NCBI GenBank assembly: GCA_963728985.1
Contig: CAVSME010000006.1
Coordinates: 372,001 to 436,000 of the forward strand
DNA from: DASXAI01 sp963728985
Lineage (GTDB): Bacteria; Actinomycetota; Acidimicrobiia; Acidimicrobiales; Ilumatobacteraceae
Length of the DNA: 64,000 bases
Direction: 5' to 3'
Position numbers and translations under genes: made by a program. The notes below the pieces were generated by a model that did no database searches, was not told the origin of the DNA, and saw only the letters and a list, made by a program, of their open reading frames with translations. Shown here piece by piece: positions 8,213-15,592 of the stretch. Each line of letters opens with the position of its first letter. The first letter of the stretch is position 1.

Positions 8213-9295
8213 GTGAAGCTCGGGTTGTTCACGATGCCGAGTCATCCGCCGGAGCGCAGCCTCGCCGATGGCCACGACTGGGATCTGCAGACGCTGCAGT
8301 GGGCCGACGAGTTCGGCTTCGAGGAGGCGTGGATCGGCGAGCACCACACCTCGGTCTGGGAGCCGCACCCGGCACCCGACCTGCTCGTCGTCGAGGGCCT
8401 GCGCCACACGAAGAACATCCGGATCGGCGCCGGCGGCTTCCTGCTGCCGTACCACCACCCCGCCGAGCTGGCGAACCGAGTCGCCATGCTCGACCACATC
8501 TCGCGGGGCCGGTTGAACTTCGGCATCGCCGCCAGCGGCATCCCCACCGACTGGGAGATGTTCCAGGTCGACGGCATGAGTGGCGAGAACCGCGAGATGA
8601 CGCGCGAGGCGATCGACATCATCTTGAACATCTGGAGCGAGAAGCCCGGTTGGTCCTACCACGGGAAGTACTGGAAGGCGGCCGTGCCCAACCCGATGGG
8701 CATGGGACTCGAGCGCCACATCCGTCCCCTCCAGGAGCCGCACCCGCCGATCGGCGTGGCCGGGCTCTCAGCGCCGTCGCCCACGCTCGAGCTCGCCGGC
8801 GAGCACGGCTGGATCCCGCTCAGCCTCAACATGAACCCCGGCTACCTGAGCAGCCACTGGGACTCCGTCGAGGTGGGGGCGGCCCGCAGCGGGCGCACGA
8901 TGAGCCGGCGGGACTGGCGCACGGTCCGCGAGGTGTTCGTGGCCGACACCGACGAGGAAGCCTGGCACTGGTCGGTCGACAACATGATGGGCCGCATGAA
9001 CCGCGAGTACTTCCTGCCCCTGCTCGGAGCGTTCGGGTTCAGTCAGTACTTGAAGGAGAACATCGACGACGATGTCGACGTCACCGTCGAGTACTGCGCC
9101 GAGCACAACTGGCTGATCGGTTCGCCGGAGACCGTGGCCGGCAAGCTCGAAGCGGTCTACGAGGCCATGGGCGGCTTCGGTCACCTGCTGCTGTTCTGCT
9201 TCGACTACGCCGACAACCCCGAGCCGTGGCGTCATTCGATGGAGCTGCTGGCCAAGGACGTGCTCCCGCGCGTCGCTCACCTGACCGGCGAATAA
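8213..9295 (+). CDS. Luciferase-like (LLM class) flavin-dependent oxidoreductase
   Basis: A 360-residue TIM-barrel flavoprotein starting with a GTG at 8213 behind a strong AAGGAGGA site. LGLFTMPSHPPE at the N-terminus, the EEAWIGEHHTSVWEP segment and FGIAASGIPTDWEMF match the bacterial luciferase/limonene-monooxygenase branch. These enzymes use FMNH2 or F420H2 to oxidise a small organic substrate. The flavin reductase partner is not next to it; the FMN-reductase fusion at 466-1509 is the nearest candidate. It lies 55 bp after the SDR on the same strand. Confidence 0.88.
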   Translation: MKLGLFTMPSHPPERSLADGHDWDLQTLQWADEFGFEEAWIGEHHTSVWEPHPAPDLLVVEGLRHTKNIRIGAGGFLLPYHHPAELANRVAMLDHISRGRLNFGIAASGIPTDWEMFQVDGMSGENREMTREAIDIILNIWSEKPGWSYHGKYWKAAVPNPMGMGLERHIRPLQEPHPPIGVAGLSAPSPTLELAGEHGWIPLSLNMNPGYLSSHWDSVEVGAARSGRTMSRRDWRTVREVFVADTDEEAWHWSVDNMMGRMNREYFLPLLGAFGFSQYLKENIDDDVDVTVEYCAEHNWLIGSPETVAGKLEAVYEAMGGFGHLLLFCFDYADNPEPWRHSMELLAKDVLPRVAHLTGE

Positions 9296-9399
9296 AACGT
9301 GTCGCACGCGGCGCGGGCATGACCTGAGACGTAATCGCCAGCCGTACGTGCCGGCCCCCATCATCGGACACAGCGAACGTCCGAACGAGGAGGCCGGCA

Positions 9400-9720
9400 A
9401 TGGCGAGCTATGCAGTGGGGATCTTGCGAGAGGTCCGCATGGGTCAACCGATCGTCGAGTACCTGCAGCGCATCGACGCCACGCTGCAGCCGTTCGACGG
9501 CCACTTCATCGTGCACGGCGGCCAGCCCGATGTGCTCGAGGGCTCGAGCCCGGGGACGCTGATCGTCATCGAGTTCCCCGACCGCGCCGCCGCCGAGCAG
9601 TGGTACGCGTCCGGCGCGTATCAGGCGATCCTCCCGTTGCGCACGGAGAACGCCGACGGCACGGTCTTCCTGATCGACGGTGTCGACCGCGACCACCTCG
9701 CCACTGACGTCTTGAACTGA
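9400..9720 (+). CDS. DUF1330 domain protein
   Basis: A 106-residue ferredoxin-like-fold protein of the DUF1330 family: YAVGILREVRM, then GTLIVIEFPDRAAAEQWY and a SGAYQAILPLR helix are the usual family blocks. It resembles dimeric alpha-beta-barrel proteins, but function is unknown. A GAGGAGG site precedes the ATG at 9400. A second DUF1330 gene lies at 23545-23832; in both places the family is close to acyl-CoA dehydrogenase genes. Confidence 0.75.
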   Translation: MASYAVGILREVRMGQPIVEYLQRIDATLQPFDGHFIVHGGQPDVLEGSSPGTLIVIEFPDRAAAEQWYASGAYQAILPLRTENADGTVFLIDGVDRDHLATDVLN

Positions 9721-9729
9721 CGAACTCAC

Positions 9730-9735
9730 TAGGGT
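9730..9735 (+). promoter_or_regulatory. -10 box of leaderless acyl-CoA dehydrogenase gene
   Basis: TAGGGT, then 6 nt, then the GTG at 9742. The same hexamer stands before the P450 gene. It would give the acyl-CoA dehydrogenase pair its own promoter inside the cluster. Confidence 0.5.
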
Positions 9736-9741
9736 GCGGGC

Positions 9742-10809
9742 GTGCGTGCCTTCGCCCTCGCGCCCGAGCTCGAAGAGCTGCGCGCCGCGGCCGAACGGCT
9801 GGCCCGCAGCGAGCTGGCGCCCGGCGTGCGCACGGCCGAGGCGGCGGGCCGCTGGCCCGACTCCGTGCTGGCCGTGCTCGACGGCTTCCCGCTGGGCGGC
9901 CTGGACCTGCCCGACGAGCTCGGTGGTGTGGGCGCCGGCCTGTTCGCCAAGGCCGTGGTGCTGGAGACCCTGGCCGCCGCTGACGCCGGCGGGCTCGCGG
10001 CCGCCGATCGCCCCGGTCCCAGCGCCGGCGCCGTGCTCGCCTGTCCCGACCAGGCGCTCGCTCTCGAGGTGGCGGCCGGCTGCCTCGACGGCTCGGCCCA
10101 GTGCGGCTTCACCGTGATCGATCCCGAGTGCGGCTCGTCCGGGCTCGACTGGGCCCCCGGCTGGCCGGCGTTGCGGTGGGTGTGGGCCATGGACGGCGAC
10201 ACGCTGCGCCTGCACGAAATGACGGGTGCACCGACGCCGTCGCCCGCGCTGGCCTTCCAGGCCTCCGGCGGTGTGTCCGTACCGTTCACGGCCACGACCG
10301 TGCGGGGAAGTTGGGACCTGTCGCCGTGGGTGAGCCTCGCCGTCCGGGGCCGGGCACGGGTGTGGAGCGCGGCGGTGGCGGTCGGGGTCGCACAGGCGGC
10401 GCTGGACGAGACGATCAGCTACGCCACCGAGCGCGTCGTGTTCGGCAAGCCCGTCGCTCACCACCAGGGCAACGCGTTCGACCTCGCCCACGCGGCGGCA
10501 CGCGTGCACGGCGCCCGGCTGGTGGTGCGCGATGCCGCCATGGCGTTCGACCGCGACGAACCTGACGCCGCGTTCTGGGCCACGCAGGCGTGGTTGGAGA
10601 CGATGGACGCTGCCTACACCGCCACGAACCTCGGCATCCAGCTGCTTGGCGGCCATGGCTTCATCGTCGATCACCTGGCCGAGAAGCGCTTCCGCGAGGC
10701 GCGGATGCTGGCCATGCTGGCCGGCGCGCGTGACGCCGCCGAGCTCGACGCCGCCGCTTTCGTCCTCGACGTCGACGATCCGCTCGCCGCCCATCCAGGT
10801 CGATCATGA
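9742..10809 (+). CDS. Acyl-CoA dehydrogenase, shortened partner subunit
   Basis: A 355-residue acyl-CoA dehydrogenase-like protein. The C-terminal helical half is clear (RVVFGKPVAHHQGNAFDLA, then LGIQLLGGHGFIVDHLAEK), but the middle beta-domain is degenerate: the usual TEPxAGSD FAD/substrate motif is missing between residues 90 and 160. The gene overlaps the next one by ATGA, and that partner has the intact motif. Such pairs form heteromeric dehydrogenases in which FAD sites are shared between unlike subunits (known for steroid side-chain FadE pairs). I infer the same here. The start is a GTG with a TAGGGT box 6 nt upstream. Confidence 0.82.
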   Translation: MRAFALAPELEELRAAAERLARSELAPGVRTAEAAGRWPDSVLAVLDGFPLGGLDLPDELGGVGAGLFAKAVVLETLAAADAGGLAAADRPGPSAGAVLACPDQALALEVAAGCLDGSAQCGFTVIDPECGSSGLDWAPGWPALRWVWAMDGDTLRLHEMTGAPTPSPALAFQASGGVSVPFTATTVRGSWDLSPWVSLAVRGRARVWSAAVAVGVAQAALDETISYATERVVFGKPVAHHQGNAFDLAHAAARVHGARLVVRDAAMAFDRDEPDAAFWATQAWLETMDAAYTATNLGIQLLGGHGFIVDHLAEKRFREARMLAMLAGARDAAELDAAAFVLDVDDPLAAHPGRS

Positions 10810-11987
10810 TCGAGCTCGACGCCCGTACCGAGGAGATGCTCGAAGAGGTGCGGGCGCTCGGCCGCACCCACATCCGCCCGATGGGGCTCGAGGCCGATCG
10901 CACGGCGATGCCGCCGCCCGTCGATCACGAGTTCTATCTGCTCTGCACGCGCCAGGGCGGCATCGTCTCGCGGATGATCGGCGCCGAGGAGGGCCCGACA
11001 GCACTGGACTGGAAGCCGGTGCGGAACTTCCTGCTGGGCGAGGAGACGGCGTACTGGGACCGTGGCGTCGCCCTGTCGCTCCCCGGCCCCGGCCTGGGCG
11101 GGCCGGCGCTGCGCAACACGGGCACGCCCGAGCAGCGGGAGCGCTTCCTGCAGATCTTCACCGATCACACCAAGGCCCGCTGGGGCGCGATGGCGATGAC
11201 CGAGCCCGGCGCCGGCAGTGACGTCGCCCGGATCCAGACGCGGGCCCGCAAGGACGGCGAGGAGTGGGTGCTGGCCGGGCAGAAGATGTTCTGCTCGAAC
11301 TCGGCCCGAGCCGACTGGGTGGTGGTGTGGGCCACCGTCGATCCGGCGCTGGGGCGCAATGGGCACCGGGCCTTCATCGTCGAGCGAGGCACGCCCGGCT
11401 TCGAGATCCTGAAGATCGAGCACAAGATGGGGTCGCGCGGTTACGAGACGGCGAGCTTCGCCCTCGACGACGTGCGCCTGCCGGCGGAGAACCTGCTCGG
11501 TGGCGAGGCGTTCTACGAATCCCGGCGCGGGTTCAAGGCGTCGATGGCCACGTTCAACATGACCCGCCCGCTGCACACGGCGCACGGCGTCGGCATGGGG
11601 CGGGCGGCGCACGACTTCGCCCTCGACTTCGTCCGCACCGACTACCCGGCGCAGGGGCGGCGGCGCCAGCGGGCCCTCGAGCGGCTGGCCCGCATCCGGC
11701 GGGGCCTGCACGTGGCCCGCTTGATGTACCTGAACGCGGTGTGGCTGGCCAAGAGCGGCGAGTCGAACGTGTTGGAGGCCAGCTTCGCCAAGATGTACTC
11801 ACCGCCGGTCGTACTGGACGCGGTGGCGACCGCCCTCGACATCCTGGGCGAGGCGGGCGTGCGCAACGACAAGATGCTCGAGAAGCTCTACCGGGACGTG
11901 AAGATCCTGGACATCGGCGAAGGCACGCAGCAGGTGCAGCGCGTCGTGGTGGCGCGCCAGCTCTTCGGGTTCCCGCGCGACGAGTGA
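10806..11987 (+). CDS. Acyl-CoA dehydrogenase, catalytic partner subunit
   Basis: A 393-residue acyl-CoA dehydrogenase that introduces a 2,3 double bond into an acyl-CoA using FAD. MAMTEPGAGSDVARIQ at about residues 118-133 is the substrate/FAD motif, and VLAGQKMFCSNSARADWVVV follows it. The C-terminal DIGEGTQQVQRVV block carries the glutamate at the usual catalytic-base position. Its ATG overlaps the stop of the shortened dehydrogenase (10806-10809), which indicates translational coupling and a complex of the two. The enoyl-CoA hydratase gene that would act next is convergent, with one base between the stops. Confidence 0.88.
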   Translation: MIELDARTEEMLEEVRALGRTHIRPMGLEADRTAMPPPVDHEFYLLCTRQGGIVSRMIGAEEGPTALDWKPVRNFLLGEETAYWDRGVALSLPGPGLGGPALRNTGTPEQRERFLQIFTDHTKARWGAMAMTEPGAGSDVARIQTRARKDGEEWVLAGQKMFCSNSARADWVVVWATVDPALGRNGHRAFIVERGTPGFEILKIEHKMGSRGYETASFALDDVRLPAENLLGGEAFYESRRGFKASMATFNMTRPLHTAHGVGMGRAAHDFALDFVRTDYPAQGRRRQRALERLARIRRGLHVARLMYLNAVWLAKSGESNVLEASFAKMYSPPVVLDAVATALDILGEAGVRNDKMLEKLYRDVKILDIGEGTQQVQRVVVARQLFGFPRDE

Positions 11988-11988
11988 G

Positions 11989-12744
11989 TCAGCTCCCGGT
12001 GAAGTCGGCGTCGCGGCGCTCCATGCGGGCCCGCACGCCTTCCCGGGCGTCGGAGCTGCGCATCGCCGCCCGTACGAGGTCGTCGGTGTCGGCGTGGTCG
12101 ATGCCGTCTCGGTAGGCCATCTGGCGGTTGATCGTCGCCTTCATGGCCCGCAGGCTGAGCGGGGCGTTGCGGACCAGGCGGTCGATCACGGCCGCCGCTG
12201 CAGTCTCCAACTCGTCGGCCGGCACGCAGCGGGCGACCAAGCCCAGGTCGGCCATGCGCTGGGCGGGAACCGGGTCACCGAGCAACAGGATCTCCCGGGT
12301 GACGACCGGACCGCCGACCTCGATCAGCTTCTTGGTCAGGAACCAGGAGGGTGCGAGACCGACCTGGGCCAACGACATGCCGAAGCGGGCCGCCGCCGAG
12401 GCCACGACGAGGTCGCAGTGCAGTGCCAGCTCGTTGCCGCCGGCGATGGCCGCGCCCTGGACGACGGCGACGACCGGAAGGGGCCACGTCTCGACGCGGT
12501 GGAACAGCACCTCCACGTCCTGGTCCTTGCCGAGGCTGCCGCGCAGGTCGAGCCCCGAGCAGAACACCCGACCCTCCGCACGGATCACGGCGACGCGCTC
12601 GGCGGCGCCCGGCCCCGGCGTCGGATCGAACGCCCCCTCCAGGGCTCTGAGCATCTCGGCGTCCATGGCGTTGCCCTTCTCGGGCCTGGTGAGAGTCACC
12701 GTCCGGACGCCGCCGTCTACCTCGATACGCACCCTGTCGGTCAT
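11989..12744 (-). CDS. Enoyl-CoA hydratase/isomerase
   Basis: A 251-residue crotonase-family protein. FCSGLDLRGS and the AAIAGGNELALHCDLVVAS stretch form the CoA-ester oxyanion hole; LAQVGLAPSWF follows. Position 2 of the usual Glu pair appears as GNELAL. It would hydrate or isomerise the enoyl-CoA produced by the neighbouring dehydrogenases. TATCGT on the minus strand at 12752-12757 lies 7 nt before the ATG with no ribosome site, so the gene looks leaderless and independently transcribed. Confidence 0.88.
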   Translation of the reverse strand: MTDRVRIEVDGGVRTVTLTRPEKGNAMDAEMLRALEGAFDPTPGPGAAERVAVIRAEGRVFCSGLDLRGSLGKDQDVEVLFHRVETWPLPVVAVVQGAAIAGGNELALHCDLVVASAAARFGMSLAQVGLAPSWFLTKKLIEVGGPVVTREILLLGDPVPAQRMADLGLVARCVPADELETAAAAVIDRLVRNAPLSLRAMKATINRQMAYRDGIDHADTDDLVRAAMRSSDAREGVRARMERRDADFTGS

Positions 12745-12751
12745 GGCGGCA

Positions 12752-12757
12752 ACGATA
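12752..12757 (-). promoter_or_regulatory. -10 box of leaderless enoyl-CoA hydratase gene
   Basis: TATCGT on the minus strand, 7 nt before the ATG at 12744. The same hexamer precedes the VOC gene at 18893. Confidence 0.5.
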
Positions 12758-12812
12758 ATTCGTGTTCCCGGCGGCGCCCGTGGGCGGCTGCCGATCGGCG
12801 ATACTCGTGGTC

Positions 12813-13241
12813 ATGGTGCCGGCCGCCCGCCATCTCCTGCGGGCGAAGGACCTCGCCGACGCGCGGTACTTCGAGCCGCTGTCGGTACGGGACCTCGCCC
12901 GGGCCGCCGGCCTGTCTCCGGCGTACTTCAGCCGCGAGTTCAAGCGGGCGTTCGGCGAGGCCCCGCACGAGTATCTGCTGACCCGCCGCCTGGAGCGGGC
13001 CACCGCGCTGCTGCGCAACACGGACCGCACCGTGACCGACATCTGCTTCGCCGTCGGGTTGACGAGCGTCGGCTCCTTCACCACGAGCTTCCGGCGGGTC
13101 TACGGCGTGGCCCCGACGAACTACCGCGCGCGGTTCCCTCCGGCACAACGGCTCATCCGTGTTCCCGCCTGCGTCGCGCGCGCCTATGGCCGGCCGCAGA
13201 ACCGCACGTTTCGAGAAGCCGGATCAGGAGCGCGCTCGTAG
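12813..13241 (+). CDS. AraC-family regulator, DNA-binding domain only
   Basis: A 142-residue protein made almost entirely of the AraC double helix-turn-helix: LSVRDLARAAGLSPAYFSREFKRAFG is the first HTH and VTDICFAVGLTSVGSFTTSFRRVYGVAPTNYR is the second with the family signature. There is no ligand-binding domain. I start at the ATG 12813 (GTG at 12807 is possible); a GATACT hexamer stands 7 nt before it. A VOC-family gene follows at 35 bp, a pairing common in actinobacteria, so the regulator probably controls that gene. Confidence 0.85.
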   Translation: MVPAARHLLRAKDLADARYFEPLSVRDLARAAGLSPAYFSREFKRAFGEAPHEYLLTRRLERATALLRNTDRTVTDICFAVGLTSVGSFTTSFRRVYGVAPTNYRARFPPAQRLIRVPACVARAYGRPQNRTFREAGSGARS

Positions 13242-13276
13242 CCTCGCCGTACAACAGCAGGCACACGGAGGCTCGG

Positions 13277-13708
13277 ATGATCAGGATCGCCAACGCACAG
13301 TTCTGGGTGCACGACCAGGACGAGGCTCTCGCGTTCTACACGCGGACGCTCGGTTGGGAGGTGCGAGCGGACGTGACCATGGAGGAGTGGCACTTCCGTT
13401 GGCTGGTGGTCGGTCCGGCCGGCCAATCGGATGTGGGGCTCGTGCTCATGCCGGTCCCGGCGTCGCCCATGCTCGACGACCAGAGCAGCCAGCAGCTGTC
13501 CGAGCTCGTCGCCAAGGGCGCCGGCGGCACCCTGTTCCTGGAGACCGACGACTGCCAGGCGGCCTACGACGACCTCTCGGCCCGCGGCGTGGTCTTCAAC
13601 GACCCACCGACGCGCCAGCCCTACGGCATCGATACGTCGTTTCGCGATCCATCGGGCAACAACATCCGCCTCACGCAGGTGATGGAGTTCTCCCTCGATC
13701 GGCACTAG
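13277..13708 (+). CDS. VOC (glyoxalase/dioxygenase) superfamily protein
   Basis: A 143-residue single-unit vicinal-oxygen-chelate protein. It starts IANAQFWVHDQDEALAFYTRTLGWEV and ends with FRDPSGNNIRLTQ, the paired beta-alpha-beta modules of the fold. Members include glyoxalases and antibiotic-binding proteins; metal ligands are not obvious enough here to name a reaction. The ATG at 13277 follows a GGAGG site. It is 35 bp downstream of the AraC-type regulator. The last four bases overlap the stop of the convergent response regulator gene. Confidence 0.82.
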   Translation: MIRIANAQFWVHDQDEALAFYTRTLGWEVRADVTMEEWHFRWLVVGPAGQSDVGLVLMPVPASPMLDDQSSQQLSELVAKGAGGTLFLETDDCQAAYDDLSARGVVFNDPPTRQPYGIDTSFRDPSGNNIRLTQVMEFSLDRH

Positions 13709-14400
13709 CTCCAGTCGCCGCTCTCGCCCGGTTCGAAGCGGTAGCCCATGCCCGGCTCGGTGAGGAAGTAGCGGGGCTGCGAGGGATTGGGTTCGAGCTT
13801 GCGGCGCAGCGCGGCCAGGTAGACGCGCAGGTACGCCGACTCGCTGCCGTACTGCGGGCCCCACACCTGTTGCAGGAGCCACCGCTGGGTGAGGAGGCGG
13901 CCCGGGTTGGTGACCAGTTGCCGGACGAGGCCCCACTCGGTCGGGGTGAGATGCACCTCGGCGCCGTCGCGCCACACCTTGACGGCGGCGAGGTCGATCG
14001 TGAAGTCGGCGGTGCGCACGACCGCCGGCTCCGCTCCCGGTTGGTGGCGGCGCAGCGAGGCCCGCACTCTCGCCAGCAGCTCGTTGATCCCGAAGGGCTT
14101 GGTGACGTAGTCGTCGGCCCCGGCGTCGAGGGCGGCGACCTTGTCCACTTCGGCGTCGCGCGCCGAGAGCACGACGATGGGCACGCTGGACCAGCCCCGC
14201 AGGCCCTGCACGACGGCCAGCCCGTCGATGTCGGGGAGGCCGAGATCGAGCAGCACGACATCGGGCGGGTTGGCGGCGGCCAGGCGCAGGGCGTCGCGCC
14301 CCGTCGCCGCCGTCTCCACCTCGTAGCCGCGCGCCGCCAGGTTCACGTCGAGCGCCCGGCGCAGCTGGGGCTCGTCATCGACCACGAGGACACGGGTCAC
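13705..14400 (-). CDS. OmpR/KdpE-type response regulator
   Basis: A 231-residue two-domain response regulator. The receiver has the acidic pocket VVDDEPQ, the phosphorylated aspartate in VVLLDLGLPD and the switch lysine in YVTKPF. The C-terminal winged helix (TPTEWGLVRQLVTNPG to YLRVYLAALRRKLEPNPSQPRYFLTEPGMGYRF) is most like KdpE. I start at the GTG 14398-14400 (VTRVLVVDDE), 4 bp after the HxlR gene ends; the open frame runs further into that gene. No histidine kinase and no potassium-transport gene is in the window, so it is an orphan here. Confidence 0.87.
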   Translation of the reverse strand: MTRVLVVDDEPQLRRALDVNLAARGYEVETAATGRDALRLAAANPPDVVLLDLGLPDIDGLAVVQGLRGWSSVPIVVLSARDAEVDKVAALDAGADDYVTKPFGINELLARVRASLRRHQPGAEPAVVRTADFTIDLAAVKVWRDGAEVHLTPTEWGLVRQLVTNPGRLLTQRWLLQQVWGPQYGSESAYLRVYLAALRRKLEPNPSQPRYFLTEPGMGYRFEPGESGDWS

Positions 14401-14404
14401 CGCG

Positions 14405-14737
14405 CTATCCGAGGGAACGGGCCCACGCCTTGGCCCACGAGTCGAGAGGTGCGAGGGCGACACCTAGCTCGGCGCCCACCGCAGTGAGCTCGTAGCCCGA
14501 TGGGCCGCGGTGCACGAGACCGGCGTCGCTCAACTCGCGCAATCGCTCGTACATGACGCTCGATGACAGGCCGTCGCAGCGGGCCAGGAGGGCGCGTGGC
14601 CCGACTGGCTCGTCGCGCAGCTCCCAGAGGATGCGCAGCGCCCAGCGTCGTCCGAGGAGATCCATGGCCGCCATGACGGCGCGCCCGGTGGTCGAGCCCC
14701 GGACGGCTTGGCCGGGGCGGGGTGCCGATCGCGTCAT
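14405..14737 (-). CDS. HxlR-family transcriptional regulator
   Basis: A 110-residue winged-helix repressor or activator. VMAAMDLLGRRWALRILWELRD is the family signature helix, LLARCDGLSSSVMYERLRELSDAGLV is the recognition helix-turn-helix, and YELTAVGAEL is the wing. HxlR proteins sense reactive or aromatic compounds. The gene is divergent from the carboxymuconolactone-decarboxylase-like gene; the 95 bp between them hold a perfect TGTTTCG/CGAAACA dyad. The response regulator follows at 4 bp and is likely cotranscribed. Confidence 0.87.
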   Translation of the reverse strand: MTRSAPRPGQAVRGSTTGRAVMAAMDLLGRRWALRILWELRDEPVGPRALLARCDGLSSSVMYERLRELSDAGLVHRGPSGYELTAVGAELGVALAPLDSWAKAWARSLG

Positions 14738-14785
14738 GGCCCGACCGTACCTGTTCTGCTTTTCGAAACGCTGGCCCGCATGCTA

Positions 14786-14804
14786 TGTTTCGATTTCCGA
14801 AACA
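14786..14804. promoter_or_regulatory. Operator dyad between HxlR and decarboxylase-like genes
   Basis: TGTTTCG (14786-14792), 5 bp spacer ATTTC, then CGAAACA (14798-14804): two perfect 7-bp arms. A further CGAAAC half-site lies at 14764-14769. The left arm overlaps a TATGTT hexamer (14784-14789), a candidate -10 for the rightward gene. The layout fits an HxlR dimer repressing its own gene and the divergent gene. Confidence 0.65.
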
Positions 14805-14832
14805 ATGGTCCCCGAGACGAGGAGAGGAAGCG

Positions 14833-15477
14833 ATGCCGCGCATCACCGCACTGGCGCCGCCGTACGAACCCGACGTGCAGGCACAGCTCGACTCGATGAT
14901 GCCGCCGGGCGTCGCGCCGATCCTGCTGTTCCGGACATTCGCCAAGAACCTTCCCATGGCTCGGGCCATGCGTGACTGGGGCGGCTACGAGCTGGGCCCG
15001 AAGCTGTCGCTCTCGATGCGCGAGCGCGAGCTCGTGATCGACCGCACCTGCGTGCGCTGCGGTTGCGAGTACGAGTGGAGCGTCCACGTGGCGTTCTTCG
15101 CCGAAAGGGTGGGGCTGTCTCGCGAGCAGATCACGTCGCTCGTCTGGGGCGACGCCGGCGACGACTGCTGGACGGTGGAGCGCGAGCGCCTCCTGCTGCG
15201 GGCGGTCGACACGCTCCATGACACGTCGGACGTCGACGACCAGCTCTGGACCGAGCTTCGGGCCGAGCTCGACGAGGCCGCCCTCCTCGACCTCCTGCTC
15301 CTGTGCGGCTGGTACCACGCCATCAGCTTCGCCGCCAACGGCGCCCGGGTCCCCCTCGAAGACGGCGCCCCGACCTTCGCCCGCGTCCGTTCGTGGCCAC
15401 ACTGCGTGCCAGGACGTGGCGATGATCGCGGTTTGGGTGCCGATTCCGTCGCCTGGCGGGCCGATCGGCACCCGTGA
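14833..15477 (+). CDS. Carboxymuconolactone-decarboxylase/AhpD-like protein
   Basis: A 214-residue all-helical protein of the carboxymuconolactone decarboxylase superfamily. LSMRERELVIDRTCVRCGCEYEWSVHVAFF carries the family core, with CVRC in CxxC spacing and a His eight residues on, as in AhpD-type peroxidase helpers. GAGGAGAGG precedes the ATG at 14833. The last 25 or so residues (from WPHCVPG on) match nothing in the family and lie in a repeat-containing stretch, so the true protein may once have ended earlier. It is divergent from the HxlR gene and probably its target. Confidence 0.82.
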   Translation: MPRITALAPPYEPDVQAQLDSMMPPGVAPILLFRTFAKNLPMARAMRDWGGYELGPKLSLSMRERELVIDRTCVRCGCEYEWSVHVAFFAERVGLSREQITSLVWGDAGDDCWTVERERLLLRAVDTLHDTSDVDDQLWTELRAELDEAALLDLLLLCGWYHAISFAANGARVPLEDGAPTFARVRSWPHCVPGRGDDRGLGADSVAWRADRHP

Positions 15478-15493
15478 CCGGATCGGCACCCAA
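15433..15493. repeat. Three copies of a GGGTGCCGAT element
   Basis: GGGTGCCGAT at 15435-15444, its exact reverse complement ATCGGCACCC at 15464-15473 and again at 15482-15491. The outer pair extends to 12 bp (TTGGGTGCCGAT 15433-15444; ATCGGCACCCAA 15482-15493). The cluster covers the end of the preceding gene and the gap after it. Confidence 0.7.
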
Positions 15494-15566
15494 CGTTGCG
15501 CGCGCATCGTGGCGGATGCCGCTCGCTCTCGCTCGGCTCGGCGATGGCCCGGCGCCGGATCAGCGC

Positions 15567-15592
15567 CCAGGAGGCGAAGCCGAGGCAGATTC
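15567..15592. repeat. 26-bp dispersed repeat, copy A
   Basis: The stretch beginning CCAGGAGGCGAAGCCGA is repeated at 39968-39993 with 24 of 26 bases identical. Both copies lie directly 3' of a minus-strand gene in a convergent gap; this copy touches the stop codon of the SDR gene. Its core GGCGAAGCC can form a small hairpin. Confidence 0.65.

Noticed and set aside
13705..14400. kdpE of a potassium-transport system
   Set aside because: The protein resembles KdpE, but neither a KdpD kinase nor Kdp transporter genes are present; I call it only KdpE-like.
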